The notes under the pieces are model-generated. The model made no database searches and had not been told where the DNA came from. It was given only the letters and a program-made list of their open reading frames with translations. A stretch of DNA of 64,000 nucleotides from Bacteroidales bacterium (GTDB lineage: Bacteria; Bacteroidota; Bacteroidia; Bacteroidales; UBA3663), in NCBI GenBank assembly GCA_017449065.1, contig JAFSKF010000009.1:1-64000 (forward strand), written 5' to 3'. A program made the translations under genes and the position numbers. How positions within the stretch are numbered: the first letter of the stretch is position 1; every line of letters starts with the position of its first letter. Below are positions 52,728 through 62,054 of this stretch, in pieces.

Positions 52728-53573
52728 CTACCATTCGATGTTTCCTGCCCGGATGTGCTGCTTATGTCCTAAAAACAAGGTCGCCAGTTGCTCGAACTGC
52801 GCAACATCCCCTGTCGTAAAATACTCGACCCGCGCCCGTTTCGAGAGACGCGCCTCCATTTCCGGATGCCTTTGCAGATAATCCTTCAGGCTATAGCTGA
52901 CCGGCTTTCCCTGCGGCATCAGAATGATTTCCGGATGGTCGAGTTCCTGCAAGACACGCTGAATGAGCGAAGTGATGAGCGGATAGTGCGTGCAACCCAG
53001 AATGATCGTATCGATTTCCGGATCTGCATCTAAAAGTGCTGACAAGTCGCTGTAAACCTCGCGGTAAAGGTCTGCTGAATCGAGCTCTCCGGATTCGATG
53101 AGCGGCACCCACTTCGGGCAGGCCCGGGAAGTCAGCACGACCGGCACGCCATCCACGTGCTGCTTGGCCAATTCCATGTCGTAGGAGCGGGAAGAAACGG
53201 TTGCACGGGTTGCCACCAGTCCGATGTGTCCGGAATAGGTCAGATTGGCCACCCGCTCTACAGTCGGACGAATGACGCCCAGCACTCTTCGGGTCGGATC
53301 GTCCATCTTGGGGAGTTCATTCTGCTGAATGTTTCTCAGCGCTTTGGCAGATGCCGTATTGCAAGCCAGAATCACCAACGGGCAACCCATTTCGAACAGA
53401 CGGCGCACCGCCTGATTCGTAAAATCGAACACTTCCTGAAAAGACCGATCGCCGTAAGGAGCACGCCCGTTATCTCCTAAAAAGATATAGTCGTACTGTG
53501 GCAGCAGATGCTGGATCTCCCTGAAAATGCTCAAGCCTCCAAAGCCGGAATCGAAAATGCCAATGGGTCCCAT
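52728..53573 (-). CDS. murI: Glutamate racemase
   Basis: A 281-residue cofactor-independent racemase producing D-glutamate for peptidoglycan. Both catalytic cysteines are present in ACNTASA and LGCTHYPL, with the N-terminal IGIFDSGFGGLS. The start at 53573 is chosen because it opens on that motif; the upstream extension to 53606 has no support. Confidence 0.97.
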   Translation of the reverse strand: MGPIGIFDSGFGGLSIFREIQHLLPQYDYIFLGDNGRAPYGDRSFQEVFDFTNQAVRRLFEMGCPLVILACNTASAKALRNIQQNELPKMDDPTRRVLGVIRPTVERVANLTYSGHIGLVATRATVSSRSYDMELAKQHVDGVPVVLTSRACPKWVPLIESGELDSADLYREVYSDLSALLDADPEIDTIILGCTHYPLITSLIQRVLQELDHPEIILMPQGKPVSYSLKDYLQRHPEMEARLSKRARVEYFTTGDVAQFEQLATLFLGHKQHIRAGNIEW

Positions 53574-53603
53574 TTCGGTATGTAAAAAGGTGTTTATATG
53601 CGG

Positions 53604-53611
53604 CAAAGGTA
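53604..53611 (-). promoter_or_regulatory. murI -7 element
   Basis: TACCTTTG on the minus strand, 31 nt before the murI start; the -33 box is not clear. Confidence 0.55.
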
Positions 53612-53727
53612 ACGATTATTCGGGAAAGTTGACATCAAAACCTTGAATTATTTATTTAAAATGAGCAAAAAAAGGCTATTTTAGATTAAAAACAGCCATT
53701 CGGAAGTCAACCTATCTGATTTTTAGT

Positions 53728-53735
53728 TATATTTG
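53728..53735 (+). promoter_or_regulatory. -7 element of the DUF2723-deacetylase-deoC operon
   Basis: TATATTTG on the plus strand, 58 nt before the DUF2723 start; no clear -33 box. Confidence 0.5.
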
Positions 53736-53792
53736 CACCCGTGTTTACGCAAATAACATAATCATTTCTATATTTTCAATCTACTAAACATC

Positions 53793-56700
53793 ATGAAGCA
53801 ATACAAGTTGCTCAACAACATTTTCGGATGGGTAGCCTTTCTCATTGCCGCCTACACCTACCTGAGTACGGTGGAACCGACGGCAAGTTTCTGGGATTGC
53901 CCGGAGTTTATCACTTGTGCCGATAAAGGCGAAGTCGGACACCCGCCCGGAAACACTTTCTTTAACCTTACCGGCCGGTTCTTTGTAAACTTTGCCGGAG
54001 GCGACGTCACTCAGGCTGCCATTTGGGTGAACCGCATGAGTGCCATGTTCTCAGCAGCCACCATTCTCTTCCTTTTCTGGACCATCACGGCACTGACCAA
54101 GAAGTTCGTGTGCCGCGGCAATGCGCATGCCGGCACAGACCGTGAGGAAATGACTTGGGGACAGATTATCACCATTCTGGGCGCCGGCATGGTGGGCGCT
54201 TTGGTCTATACCTGGTCGGACACGTTCTGGTTCTCAGCTGTGGAAGCGGAGGTTTATGCGTTCTCCAGTTTCATGACTGCCCTGGTGTTCTGGCTCATCC
54301 TGAAGTGGGAACGTCAGGCCAACGGTGTGGAAGGTGACCGATACATCATTCTGCTGGCCTACATCATCGGTCTGTCTATCGGTGTGCACCTGTTGAACCT
54401 CTTGTCGTTGCCTGCCATTGTGCTGGTTTACTATTTCAAGAAGCATCCGAACGCCACTCTGGCAGGCTCTTTGGGAGCCCTGATTGTTTCCATATTGATG
54501 ATATTCTTCATCCTGTACGGCATGATTCCGGGCATGGTGAAACTGGCCAGCGCCACCGAGTTGTTCTTCGTCAACAGTTTGGGCCTGAGCTTCAATACCG
54601 GCACCGGATTCTACTTCTTCTTTGTGCTGATTTTCCTGGCCGTAAGCATCTTCCTGATGTATCGGAAAGAGACATCGAACCGCGTGCAGCAGGTGTTGCT
54701 CATTCTGGGCATCGTTTTGAGTGGTGTTCCGTTTGCCGGCGAGGGCTGGATTATCGGTATCATCGTCACGGTGGTACTGGCAGGTCTGATTTTCTATCTG
54801 GGCGAGCGCATCAACGCCCGTCTCACCAGCAACATCCTGCTCTGCCTGCTTACCATATTGGTAGGCTATTCCACCTTTGCACAGATCATCATCCGCTCTT
54901 CCGCCCAGTTACCGATGGACCAGAACTCGCCCGACGAGATCTTCTCGTTCACCAAGTACCTGAACCGTGAGCAGTATGGCGAATCTCCGTTGTTTATCGG
55001 ACAGACTTTCGCTTCGAGCGTATTGCGCGACAAGTCCGGGCAGGTGGTCAGCGAACAGGGGGCTCCTCTTTACGGCAAAAAAGTGAAGATGGATCCGAAT
55101 GAACCGGACCGCTACGAACTGACCGGCTATCGCGAGAAGTACAAGTATAATTACACGATGCTGTTCCCTCGTATGTACAGCAACCAGTCGAACCATATTT
55201 CCGGCTATAAGGAATGGTGCAACTGGGATGAAAAGGATCCCGGCCACAATGTGATTGGCAAGGACGGCAAGAGCATCAAAGGTATTCCTACGTTTGCCGA
55301 CAACCTGACCTATTTCATCAACTATCAGGTGAACTTCATGTACTGGCGTTACTTCATGTGGAACTTCTCCGGTCGCGAAAGCGATGCCCAGAGCTACGGT
55401 GAGATTGATCGCGGACGTGCCATCTCCGGCATTCCTTTCATCGACAAAGCGCTGTTCGATGTGCCCGACCAGAGCACCTTACCTTCCAGCATCGCCAATA
55501 ACAAGGGGCACAACGTGTTCTATATGCTTCCGTTGCTCTTAGGTCTGATCGGTCTGCTCTATCAGGCTTTTGCCGGACGCGAAGGTATTCAGGGCTTCTG
55601 GGTGGTATTTTTCCTGTTCTTCATGACGGGTCTTGCCATCGTAATCTACCTGAACCAGACGCCCTACCAGCCTCGTGAGCGAGATTATGCCTATGCCGGT
55701 TCTTTCTATGCCTTTGCCATTTGGGTCGGTATGGGTGTGGCCGGTGTTTCTGCCCTCTTGCAGAAAGCCATCAAGAACGCTGCGGTGGCTGGAGCAGTTG
55801 CTTCGCTGGTCTGCCTGCTGGTTCCGATCCAGATGGTGGGTCAGACCTGGGACGATCACGACCGTTCGGGTCGTTACACCGCCCGCGACTTCGGACGCAA
55901 CTACCTGTCTTCTTTGGAGCCGGATGCCATCATCTTCACCAACGGAGATAACGACACCTTCCCGCTCTGGTATGCCCAGGAGGTGGAAGGCTATCGCACC
56001 GATGTGCGTGTCTGCAACCTTTCTTACCTGCAGACCGACTGGTACATCAACCAGATGAAGAGTCAGGCCTACGAAAGCGATCCGCTGCCTATCGATTTGC
56101 GTCGAGACCAGTATGCGCACGACAAGCTCAACTATGCTCATCTGATTCAAGTCACCGAAGAAGAGGAACTACCGCTGCATGTTGCCATGACCTGCCTGTA
56201 TAGCGACGACCCGAGGTACAAGACGCTGCCCAACTACGGCAAGCTCGACTTCCTGCCTGCCAAGAAGTTCGGTATCGAGGTCAATCCAGAGGAAGTGCTG
56301 GCATCGCCTTGCATCAGCGTAAAAGACACTTCGGAGCTCATCACGCACATGACCATCGACCTCTCTAACAAGAGCTACGTCACCAAGAACGAGATTGCCG
56401 TGCTTGCTATGATCGACGGTATCAGCCGCACAGGCTGGAAGCGTCCTATTTACTTCGCTACCACCGTTGGCCGCGATATGTACATGGGGCTCGATAAGTA
56501 CTTCCGCCTGGTGGGTCTGGCCTATCAGATTGTGCCTTTAGCCAATGGCGGAACTTCCACCCCAGATATCGACAAGAGCTACGACAACCTGATGAACAAG
56601 TTCGTTTGGGGCAACATCCAGGATACGACCATCTATCTCGATGAGAATAACCGCCGTATGTGCCGCACCCAGCGCATGATGTTCTGCACGCTGATCGAGC

Positions 56701-57080
56701 AGCTGCTGAGCACCGGCGATATGGAGCGCGCCCTGAAGGCTACGGAGTTCTGCGACCAGACCATTCCGGCCGCCAACGTTCCTTACGAATACACTTCGCT
56801 CACGCTGGCTCAGTCGTACTACCTTTGCGGCAAGCCGGAAGAAGGCAACCGTATTCTGCAAGCCATCATCGACAGCAACGAGGAGTATCTCAACTGGGCA
56901 TACAGCCTCGACAAACGTCACATGCACCGCATCACGAACCAGATTCGCGAGCAGCTGCTGACCATGCGTGATGCCTTGAACATTGCCAAGCGCTACGAAA
57001 ACGAGGAGTTTGTCAATCGATACGATGCTGAATTCCGCGGCTATTTCGAGAAGGCTGTTTCAATCTATAAGCTTTTGTAA
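53793..57080 (+). CDS. DUF2723 membrane protein, probable GT-C glycosyltransferase
   Basis: A 1095-residue protein with about 12 TM helices in residues 1-680 and a large soluble C-terminal part. The N-terminal YTYLSTVEPTASFWDCPEFI with its acidic residues matches DUF2723, related to protein O-mannosyltransferase-type GT-C enzymes that use lipid-linked sugars. The C-terminal 150 residues contain TPR-like helices. The deacetylase gene follows after 3 nt. The acceptor is unknown. Confidence 0.88.
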   Translation: MKQYKLLNNIFGWVAFLIAAYTYLSTVEPTASFWDCPEFITCADKGEVGHPPGNTFFNLTGRFFVNFAGGDVTQAAIWVNRMSAMFSAATILFLFWTITALTKKFVCRGNAHAGTDREEMTWGQIITILGAGMVGALVYTWSDTFWFSAVEAEVYAFSSFMTALVFWLILKWERQANGVEGDRYIILLAYIIGLSIGVHLLNLLSLPAIVLVYYFKKHPNATLAGSLGALIVSILMIFFILYGMIPGMVKLASATELFFVNSLGLSFNTGTGFYFFFVLIFLAVSIFLMYRKETSNRVQQVLLILGIVLSGVPFAGEGWIIGIIVTVVLAGLIFYLGERINARLTSNILLCLLTILVGYSTFAQIIIRSSAQLPMDQNSPDEIFSFTKYLNREQYGESPLFIGQTFASSVLRDKSGQVVSEQGAPLYGKKVKMDPNEPDRYELTGYREKYKYNYTMLFPRMYSNQSNHISGYKEWCNWDEKDPGHNVIGKDGKSIKGIPTFADNLTYFINYQVNFMYWRYFMWNFSGRESDAQSYGEIDRGRAISGIPFIDKALFDVPDQSTLPSSIANNKGHNVFYMLPLLLGLIGLLYQAFAGREGIQGFWVVFFLFFMTGLAIVIYLNQTPYQPRERDYAYAGSFYAFAIWVGMGVAGVSALLQKAIKNAAVAGAVASLVCLLVPIQMVGQTWDDHDRSGRYTARDFGRNYLSSLEPDAIIFTNGDNDTFPLWYAQEVEGYRTDVRVCNLSYLQTDWYINQMKSQAYESDPLPIDLRRDQYAHDKLNYAHLIQVTEEEELPLHVAMTCLYSDDPRYKTLPNYGKLDFLPAKKFGIEVNPEEVLASPCISVKDTSELITHMTIDLSNKSYVTKNEIAVLAMIDGISRTGWKRPIYFATTVGRDMYMGLDKYFRLVGLAYQIVPLANGGTSTPDIDKSYDNLMNKFVWGNIQDTTIYLDENNRRMCRTQRMMFCTLIEQLLSTGDMERALKATEFCDQTIPAANVPYEYTSLTLAQSYYLCGKPEEGNRILQAIIDSNEEYLNWAYSLDKRHMHRITNQIREQLLTMRDALNIAKRYENEEFVNRYDAEFRGYFEKAVSIYKLL

Positions 57081-57083
57081 GCC

Positions 57084-57695
57084 TTGTTCATCGAGCAACC
57101 GCCCACTCTGATACGTCGGTTGATGGCGCCCGACAGCTTGTGGAGGCTTCCCTCCCAGCCCAAGTGCGTTTATCTGACTTTCGACGATGGTCCGACACCC
57201 GAGGTTACCCCTTGGGTGCTGGATTTGCTCGATAAATACCAGATCAAGGCAACTTTCTTCTGTGTGGGCGACAACGTGGCTCGTCATCGTGCCCTGTTCG
57301 AGGAAGAAAAACGCCGGGGACATCATGTGGGGAACCACACCATGAACCATATTTCAGCGCTCACCTACGGTTCGAAGGCTTATCTGGCCAACGTGGAGAA
57401 AGCCAATATGCTCATCCACAGCCAACTGTTCCGACCGCCTCACGGCTGGTTACGCTGGGGACACGCCAACCTGCTCACCAAAAAGTACCGGCTTATTTTC
57501 TGGGACCTGGTGACTCGCGACTATTCCAACCGCTTGGATGCAGACCAAGTGATCGAAAACGTGAAGAAATTTGCCCGCAACGGATCGATTATCACTTTTC
57601 ACGATCAGCCCAAATCGTGGCACAATCTGCAGAAAGCGCTTCCTGCTTCCATCGAATGGCTGATGAAAGAGGGTTATGAATTCAAACTACTATAA
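57084..57695 (+). CDS. Polysaccharide deacetylase (NodB domain)
   Basis: A 203-residue NodB-type deacetylase with TFDDGPTP, the metal-binding HHVGNHTMNH, RPPHGW and the late IITFHDQ motif. The likely start is TTG at 57084, 3 nt after the DUF2723 stop. No signal peptide is seen, so it is probably cytoplasmic or anchored by its partner; the substrate (a glycan N- or O-acetyl group) is not readable. Confidence 0.92.
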   Translation: MFIEQPPTLIRRLMAPDSLWRLPSQPKCVYLTFDDGPTPEVTPWVLDLLDKYQIKATFFCVGDNVARHRALFEEEKRRGHHVGNHTMNHISALTYGSKAYLANVEKANMLIHSQLFRPPHGWLRWGHANLLTKKYRLIFWDLVTRDYSNRLDADQVIENVKKFARNGSIITFHDQPKSWHNLQKALPASIEWLMKEGYEFKLL

Positions 57696-57708
57696 AACAA
57701 TAAAGACT

Positions 57709-58599
57709 ATGGAAACAAACAAGTATTTAGACACACTGAAAAAATACGAGACTGAATTGAACGACGAGCAGGTTACTGCGGAAGTCAATAAGATCATTGC
57801 AGAAGGTTACGAGGCCAACAACACCAAGGAGGTGCTCAAGACCTGTCTGCACTGCATCGACCTCACGACCCTCAACCCGACCGACAACGAAGCCCGCGTC
57901 CGCGAGTTCACCCGTCGCGTCAACAAGTTCGAGGAAGCTTATCCCGATTTGCAGAATGTAGCCTCTATCTGCGTTTATCCTAATTTTGCAGAAACCGTTT
58001 CCACGTTTCTCGATGTGACGGAAGTCGATACGACAGTCGTTTCCGGCTGCTTCCCTTCCAGTCAGACCTTCAACGAGATCAAGGTGGCTGAATGCGGACT
58101 GGCAGTTGCCAGTGGTGCTGACGAGGTGGATATCGTGCTCAATGTCGGACAACTTCTGGCTGAAGACTACGAAGAGCTTTGCGACACCATCGAAGAATGC
58201 AAGGCTGCCTGCAAGGACAAGATCTTCAAGGTGATTCTCGAAACCGGAGAACTGAAGACGGCCAGCAATATCGCCAAGGCTTCTGTATTGGCGATGTACA
58301 GCGGTGCAGACTTTATCAAGACTTCCACCGGCAAGACCCCTGTATCAGCCACACCCGAAGCCGCTTACGTCATGTGCAAGATGATCAAGTCGTATTTCGA
58401 GCAGACAGGCAATCGCGTTGGCTTCAAGGTTTCCGGCGGTGTTCGCACGCCAGAAGATGCTGTCAAGTATTACACCATCGTCAAGACCGTTTTGGGCGAG
58501 GATTGGTGCAACAAGGATTATTTCCGCATCGGTGCCAGCTCCGCTGCCAACAACCTGCTTTCCGCCATCATCGGTCAGCCGGTCAAGCACTTCCTGTAA
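57709..58599 (+). CDS. deoC: Deoxyribose-phosphate aldolase
   Basis: A 296-residue class I aldolase cleaving 2-deoxyribose 5-phosphate to glyceraldehyde 3-phosphate and acetaldehyde. The Schiff-base lysine lies in ADFIKTSTGK, with VILETGEL and KVSGGVRTPEDA around the barrel. The ATG at 57709 (METNKYL) is preferred to 57676, which overlaps the deacetylase end. Confidence 0.96.
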   Translation: METNKYLDTLKKYETELNDEQVTAEVNKIIAEGYEANNTKEVLKTCLHCIDLTTLNPTDNEARVREFTRRVNKFEEAYPDLQNVASICVYPNFAETVSTFLDVTEVDTTVVSGCFPSSQTFNEIKVAECGLAVASGADEVDIVLNVGQLLAEDYEELCDTIEECKAACKDKIFKVILETGELKTASNIAKASVLAMYSGADFIKTSTGKTPVSATPEAAYVMCKMIKSYFEQTGNRVGFKVSGGVRTPEDAVKYYTIVKTVLGEDWCNKDYFRIGASSAANNLLSAIIGQPVKHFL

Positions 58600-58667
58600 G
58601 ATTCGATTGAAATTTTTCTGAATAGGCAGAAAACTTGTGTTTCAGGTGCGGAAACATAAAAGTTAGT

Positions 58668-59936
58668 TCATCCTAACAACCATTTCCAAACCGGCATTAC
58701 CTCAACCTTTCCAAACGAATCGGAAATCATCTCCGTTTCATCGTAAGTCAGCAAGAGTCTCCGTCGGACAGGCACCCGTTTAGGCAACTTCTGCAAAGCA
58801 TCCAATTCTCGCGTCCGGGTTTCCTCATCACGCAATGAATGGCACACCTGAATAGCCAGTTCTTCCTCAGGAATATAGAAATCCACCTCATAATTATCCT
58901 GATAGAAAAACACCCGTTCATTGGCAGCATCATGCCCGTAAAGGCGGAATAGCTGCAATGCCACCAGGTTCTCCAGCAGCATGGCATCTTTATCAATCAG
59001 GAAAAGCCCCAGCACACCATTATCAATAAAATAGTATTTGCAGTTACTCTCTTTTTCAGCCAGCGCAGAAGCATAGTTTCTCAGTCGAAGCAGCAACCAG
59101 GCATCCTCACAATATTCCACATACTTGATGGTGGTTGCCAAGCTGAGCTTTCCTCCCACGCTCGACAACAGGTTACTGATCCGGTTATATGATATCGGAC
59201 GGCAAACGCTTTCCGCCATCTTACGAACCAGCACCCGAATGCCCGCCACATTGGTAATTTTATTACGGGCAATGATATCGCCCATATAAATCTTCTGATA
59301 GACACTACTCAGATAATCGCGTTTGGCAGGCAGTTTCACAGATGCCGGCAATCCGCCAGAATGCAGATATTCCTCAAAACTGCGAACAATTCTGGCTCTG
59401 CTTTCCGTACCGACCTGATCTTCGTCGCCAAAGGGCACTTTTCCGACTTCCAGAAATTCCCTAAAACTGTAGGGATAAACTTCCGTCGTCAGGAAACGCC
59501 CGCCCAAAGTGGTGTTGATCTCCCCCGACAGCATTTTCGCATTGCTTCCGGTAATAAATATCGCATAGCTTGAATCTGCCATTCGTCGGGCAAACTTATG
59601 CCACCCGTCCACATTCTGTATTTCATCGAGGAACAACATAGGCCGTTGTCCATACATTTCCTGATGGCACTCCAAAAGACGATTGAAGTCTTCGACCCCA
59701 AAGTTTTCGAGCCTTTCGTCCTCAAAGTTCAGATAAAGAATCTCATTCCATTTTCTACCCTGAGCCAACAGCTGCTGAATACGATGATACAGCATATAAG
59801 ATTTGCCTGCACGGCGAACTCCCACCAAAACCCGACAGGGGAAACTGTCAAGTTCAATCTGACGGGGAAAAACCTCGTAGCGCTCTACCTCCCGCTGGTT
59901 ATCGATCAATATCTGCTTCAAAACTTGCTTATCCAT
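58668..59936 (-). CDS. AAA_14/DUF4143-type ATPase
   Basis: A 422-residue protein. The N-terminal ATPase has Walker A GVRRAGKSY and Walker B MLFLDEIQN, then a sensor ITGSNAKML; the C-terminal part (about 220-420) is DUF4143-like. These stand-alone ATPases are very common in Bacteroidetes without a defined role. A consensus promoter precedes it. Confidence 0.92.
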   Translation of the reverse strand: MDKQVLKQILIDNQREVERYEVFPRQIELDSFPCRVLVGVRRAGKSYMLYHRIQQLLAQGRKWNEILYLNFEDERLENFGVEDFNRLLECHQEMYGQRPMLFLDEIQNVDGWHKFARRMADSSYAIFITGSNAKMLSGEINTTLGGRFLTTEVYPYSFREFLEVGKVPFGDEDQVGTESRARIVRSFEEYLHSGGLPASVKLPAKRDYLSSVYQKIYMGDIIARNKITNVAGIRVLVRKMAESVCRPISYNRISNLLSSVGGKLSLATTIKYVEYCEDAWLLLRLRNYASALAEKESNCKYYFIDNGVLGLFLIDKDAMLLENLVALQLFRLYGHDAANERVFFYQDNYEVDFYIPEEELAIQVCHSLRDEETRTRELDALQKLPKRVPVRRRLLLTYDETEMISDSFGKVEVMPVWKWLLG

Positions 59937-59962
59937 TGCATTACTGATTAAAGATTCGGGGG

Positions 59963-59994
59963 CAAAGGTACAAATTATTTAATGAATTTGCAAA
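59963..59994 (-). promoter_or_regulatory. Promoter of the DUF4143-type ATPase
   Basis: Minus-strand TTTG, 20 nt, TACCTTTG, a full consensus match; -7 lies 27 nt before the start. Confidence 0.75.
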
Positions 59995-60087
59995 TTTTTA
60001 GCCATTTTTATTTAATCGATTAAACAAAACAGCCTAAAGCAACAGAAATATATATTTAACCAGATGAGTTTTTAATTAAAAATGCTT

Positions 60088-61179
60088 TCATTTTATTCTC
60101 GTTAATTTGTATTCAAGATTATTGATTTTACCATAAAGGAACCGTCCATCGCTGCTTATGCGAAGCGTATCTCTTTTATTCGAGTTTTCCAACAAGATGC
60201 GAGAACCCACAACCTTGTAAGTAAATTTTTCTTTTGAATGGGAATGTGGCATCCTGTTCTTAAAGGATTTTCTAGTCTGCGAGTCCCAACCTGCCTCCTT
60301 AAGTGGAGTTTCATCTACCGAAAAGAATTTTGTTAAAACCAGTTTATTCTCCGTCTTAAAATTTACATTTACCCTAGCGATAATAGCTTTCTTCACATAA
60401 TCATCATTTACCCGATTATTCTCATTTCGGATTCTTTCTTGTTCTGCTTTCCGTATTTCTGTTTTTTCTCCTGTATCATCCTTATCTTTATCGCTCATTA
60501 CCTGCTTCTGCATTGCTGCTTTAACTGCATCTGCCTTCATATTCATTTTTGATTGAAGCAGGAAGTTCACCCCATCTATTACCACAGTTGCCACATTATC
60601 CACATGATCATTATTATAGATGCGGCCTACAAGATTCTTCGTCTCTGTGTTTAGAGCATGGGAAGAGTTTCTTGGTTTAGGATTCATTTCAACCGTAATT
60701 ACTTTTTCAGGAAGTCGAAATGAATAGGCCAAAATGACTTTCATAGGAGCAACTTCGCCATTGATTGTTCCAGGATTCCACCTCGGCATTAGAGTTGTTA
60801 TGCGCATAGCCTCCTTATTGAGTGCCTCAGCAGGCGAACGCATTGTCTCAAGATTGGATACCAAACCATCTTTTTCTACAATAAAAGAAAGAATCACTCT
60901 CCCTTGAATTCCATTTTCAGATGCAAACGAAGGATATCTCGAATTATTTCCGACAAACAAATGCAAACCTGATTCTCCCCCTGGGAATTCAGGCTGGATT
61001 ACTTCTCTGTCTGAATTTATAAGCGAATCCGACAAATGTAATTGTTCTTCATTTGATTCACCATTCGCCCGTGGCTCGAATCCTGTGGCTTGGACTTTTA
61101 TTATAGGAGCAACACTCATTAAGATGAAGAACAATAATAAAGAAAAACGTCCTGGAAAGATATATATTTTCTGTTTCAT
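60088..61179 (-). CDS. TonB C-terminal-domain protein with an extra C-terminal region
   Basis: A 363-residue protein with an N-terminal TM helix (residues about 12-30), PEFPGGESGL and a TonB-type domain (about 75-155, NGIQGRVILSFIVEKDGLV). In standard TonB the domain is C-terminal; here some 205 residues follow, including a charged helical region and a beta-rich end. Not a simple energy transducer. Confidence 0.75.
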   Translation of the reverse strand: MKQKIYIFPGRFSLLLFFILMSVAPIIKVQATGFEPRANGESNEEQLHLSDSLINSDREVIQPEFPGGESGLHLFVGNNSRYPSFASENGIQGRVILSFIVEKDGLVSNLETMRSPAEALNKEAMRITTLMPRWNPGTINGEVAPMKVILAYSFRLPEKVITVEMNPKPRNSSHALNTETKNLVGRIYNNDHVDNVATVVIDGVNFLLQSKMNMKADAVKAAMQKQVMSDKDKDDTGEKTEIRKAEQERIRNENNRVNDDYVKKAIIARVNVNFKTENKLVLTKFFSVDETPLKEAGWDSQTRKSFKNRMPHSHSKEKFTYKVVGSRILLENSNKRDTLRISSDGRFLYGKINNLEYKLTRIK

Positions 61180-61338
61180 AATCAACTATACTTTATCTAT
61201 CATATCATTAATATCCCTTTAAAATTGAGTGCAGACCATTCATTTTGGCCGCAGAGATAGAGAATCAAAACTGCCGACTTGCATAACTGCTCATAATTGA
61301 CTATATTTCATAGATTTCAAAGAACGATTTGTTCTCTT

Positions 61339-61992
61339 TTAAGGAACAGTAGTGTTCACTACTACCTTATATGCCATAATACAGTCTGTTTCATCAATGT
61401 GTTTCAGAACGTAGGTAGTACCTTTTGCTACCCCTTGCAATCCACCATCAACGATACATGCGATAACTCCGTCAACGAACACAAAGCTACCATTATTCTC
61501 GCATGCCAGCGGTTCACCGTCTACTTGCAGATGCAACACCTCCGGCTGGAGTCGGTAATAGATGAACCCTCCCATCTTGGTCATCACATCAAGGGCATTT
61601 TCTGACAGTCCTTTCACGAACCAGTTGTAGCGACGATTATATCCATAGCCATTCGACTGCAACGTGAGCATACTGCCCATCTGCATATACCACCCGTATG
61701 TCATCGTGTCAAAGCCATACGTGAAGTAGTTGTCATATCCCGTATAAGTCTTGTCTTCGTTGAACGTCAGCAGTTCATAGTAGCCCGCTTCTGCATCTCC
61801 CCACAGCCAACTACCCACAAGACTCCCTTCGTTTGCATGCGAGTCACTACCATCAACAAACGTGATGCTGTCAATCTGTTCTATCGCCACGTCAGTATGC
61901 CCTCCACCTTTATGATGGATGCGCATATATGTTTTTGCGGAAGTGACAGCACAAAGACAAAGTATTACGCATATAAGTGTTCGTATAAGCAT
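61339..61992 (-). CDS. Secreted hypothetical protein
   Basis: A 217-residue protein with a signal peptide (to about residue 19) and an N-terminal segment ending IEQIDSITFVD, common in Bacteroidetes secreted proteins. The rest is beta-rich with many Tyr/Gly. No function recognised. Confidence 0.72.
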   Translation of the reverse strand: MLIRTLICVILCLCAVTSAKTYMRIHHKGGGHTDVAIEQIDSITFVDGSDSHANEGSLVGSWLWGDAEAGYYELLTFNEDKTYTGYDNYFTYGFDTMTYGWYMQMGSMLTLQSNGYGYNRRYNWFVKGLSENALDVMTKMGGFIYYRLQPEVLHLQVDGEPLACENNGSFVFVDGVIACIVDGGLQGVAKGTTYVLKHIDETDCIMAYKVVVNTTVP

Positions 61993-62011
61993 ATGTTATA
62001 TAATAAGCCAA

Positions 62012-62039
62012 GAGCCGATTGAGAAAACCCAACCGGCTC
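62012..62039 (-). terminator. Weak terminator-like hairpin after the 62055 lipoprotein gene
   Basis: GAGCCG/CGGCTC plus an inner TTG/CAA, followed on the minus strand by A+T-rich sequence without a long U tract. Confidence 0.4.
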
Positions 62040-62054
62040 CTGTATGAATAATTT

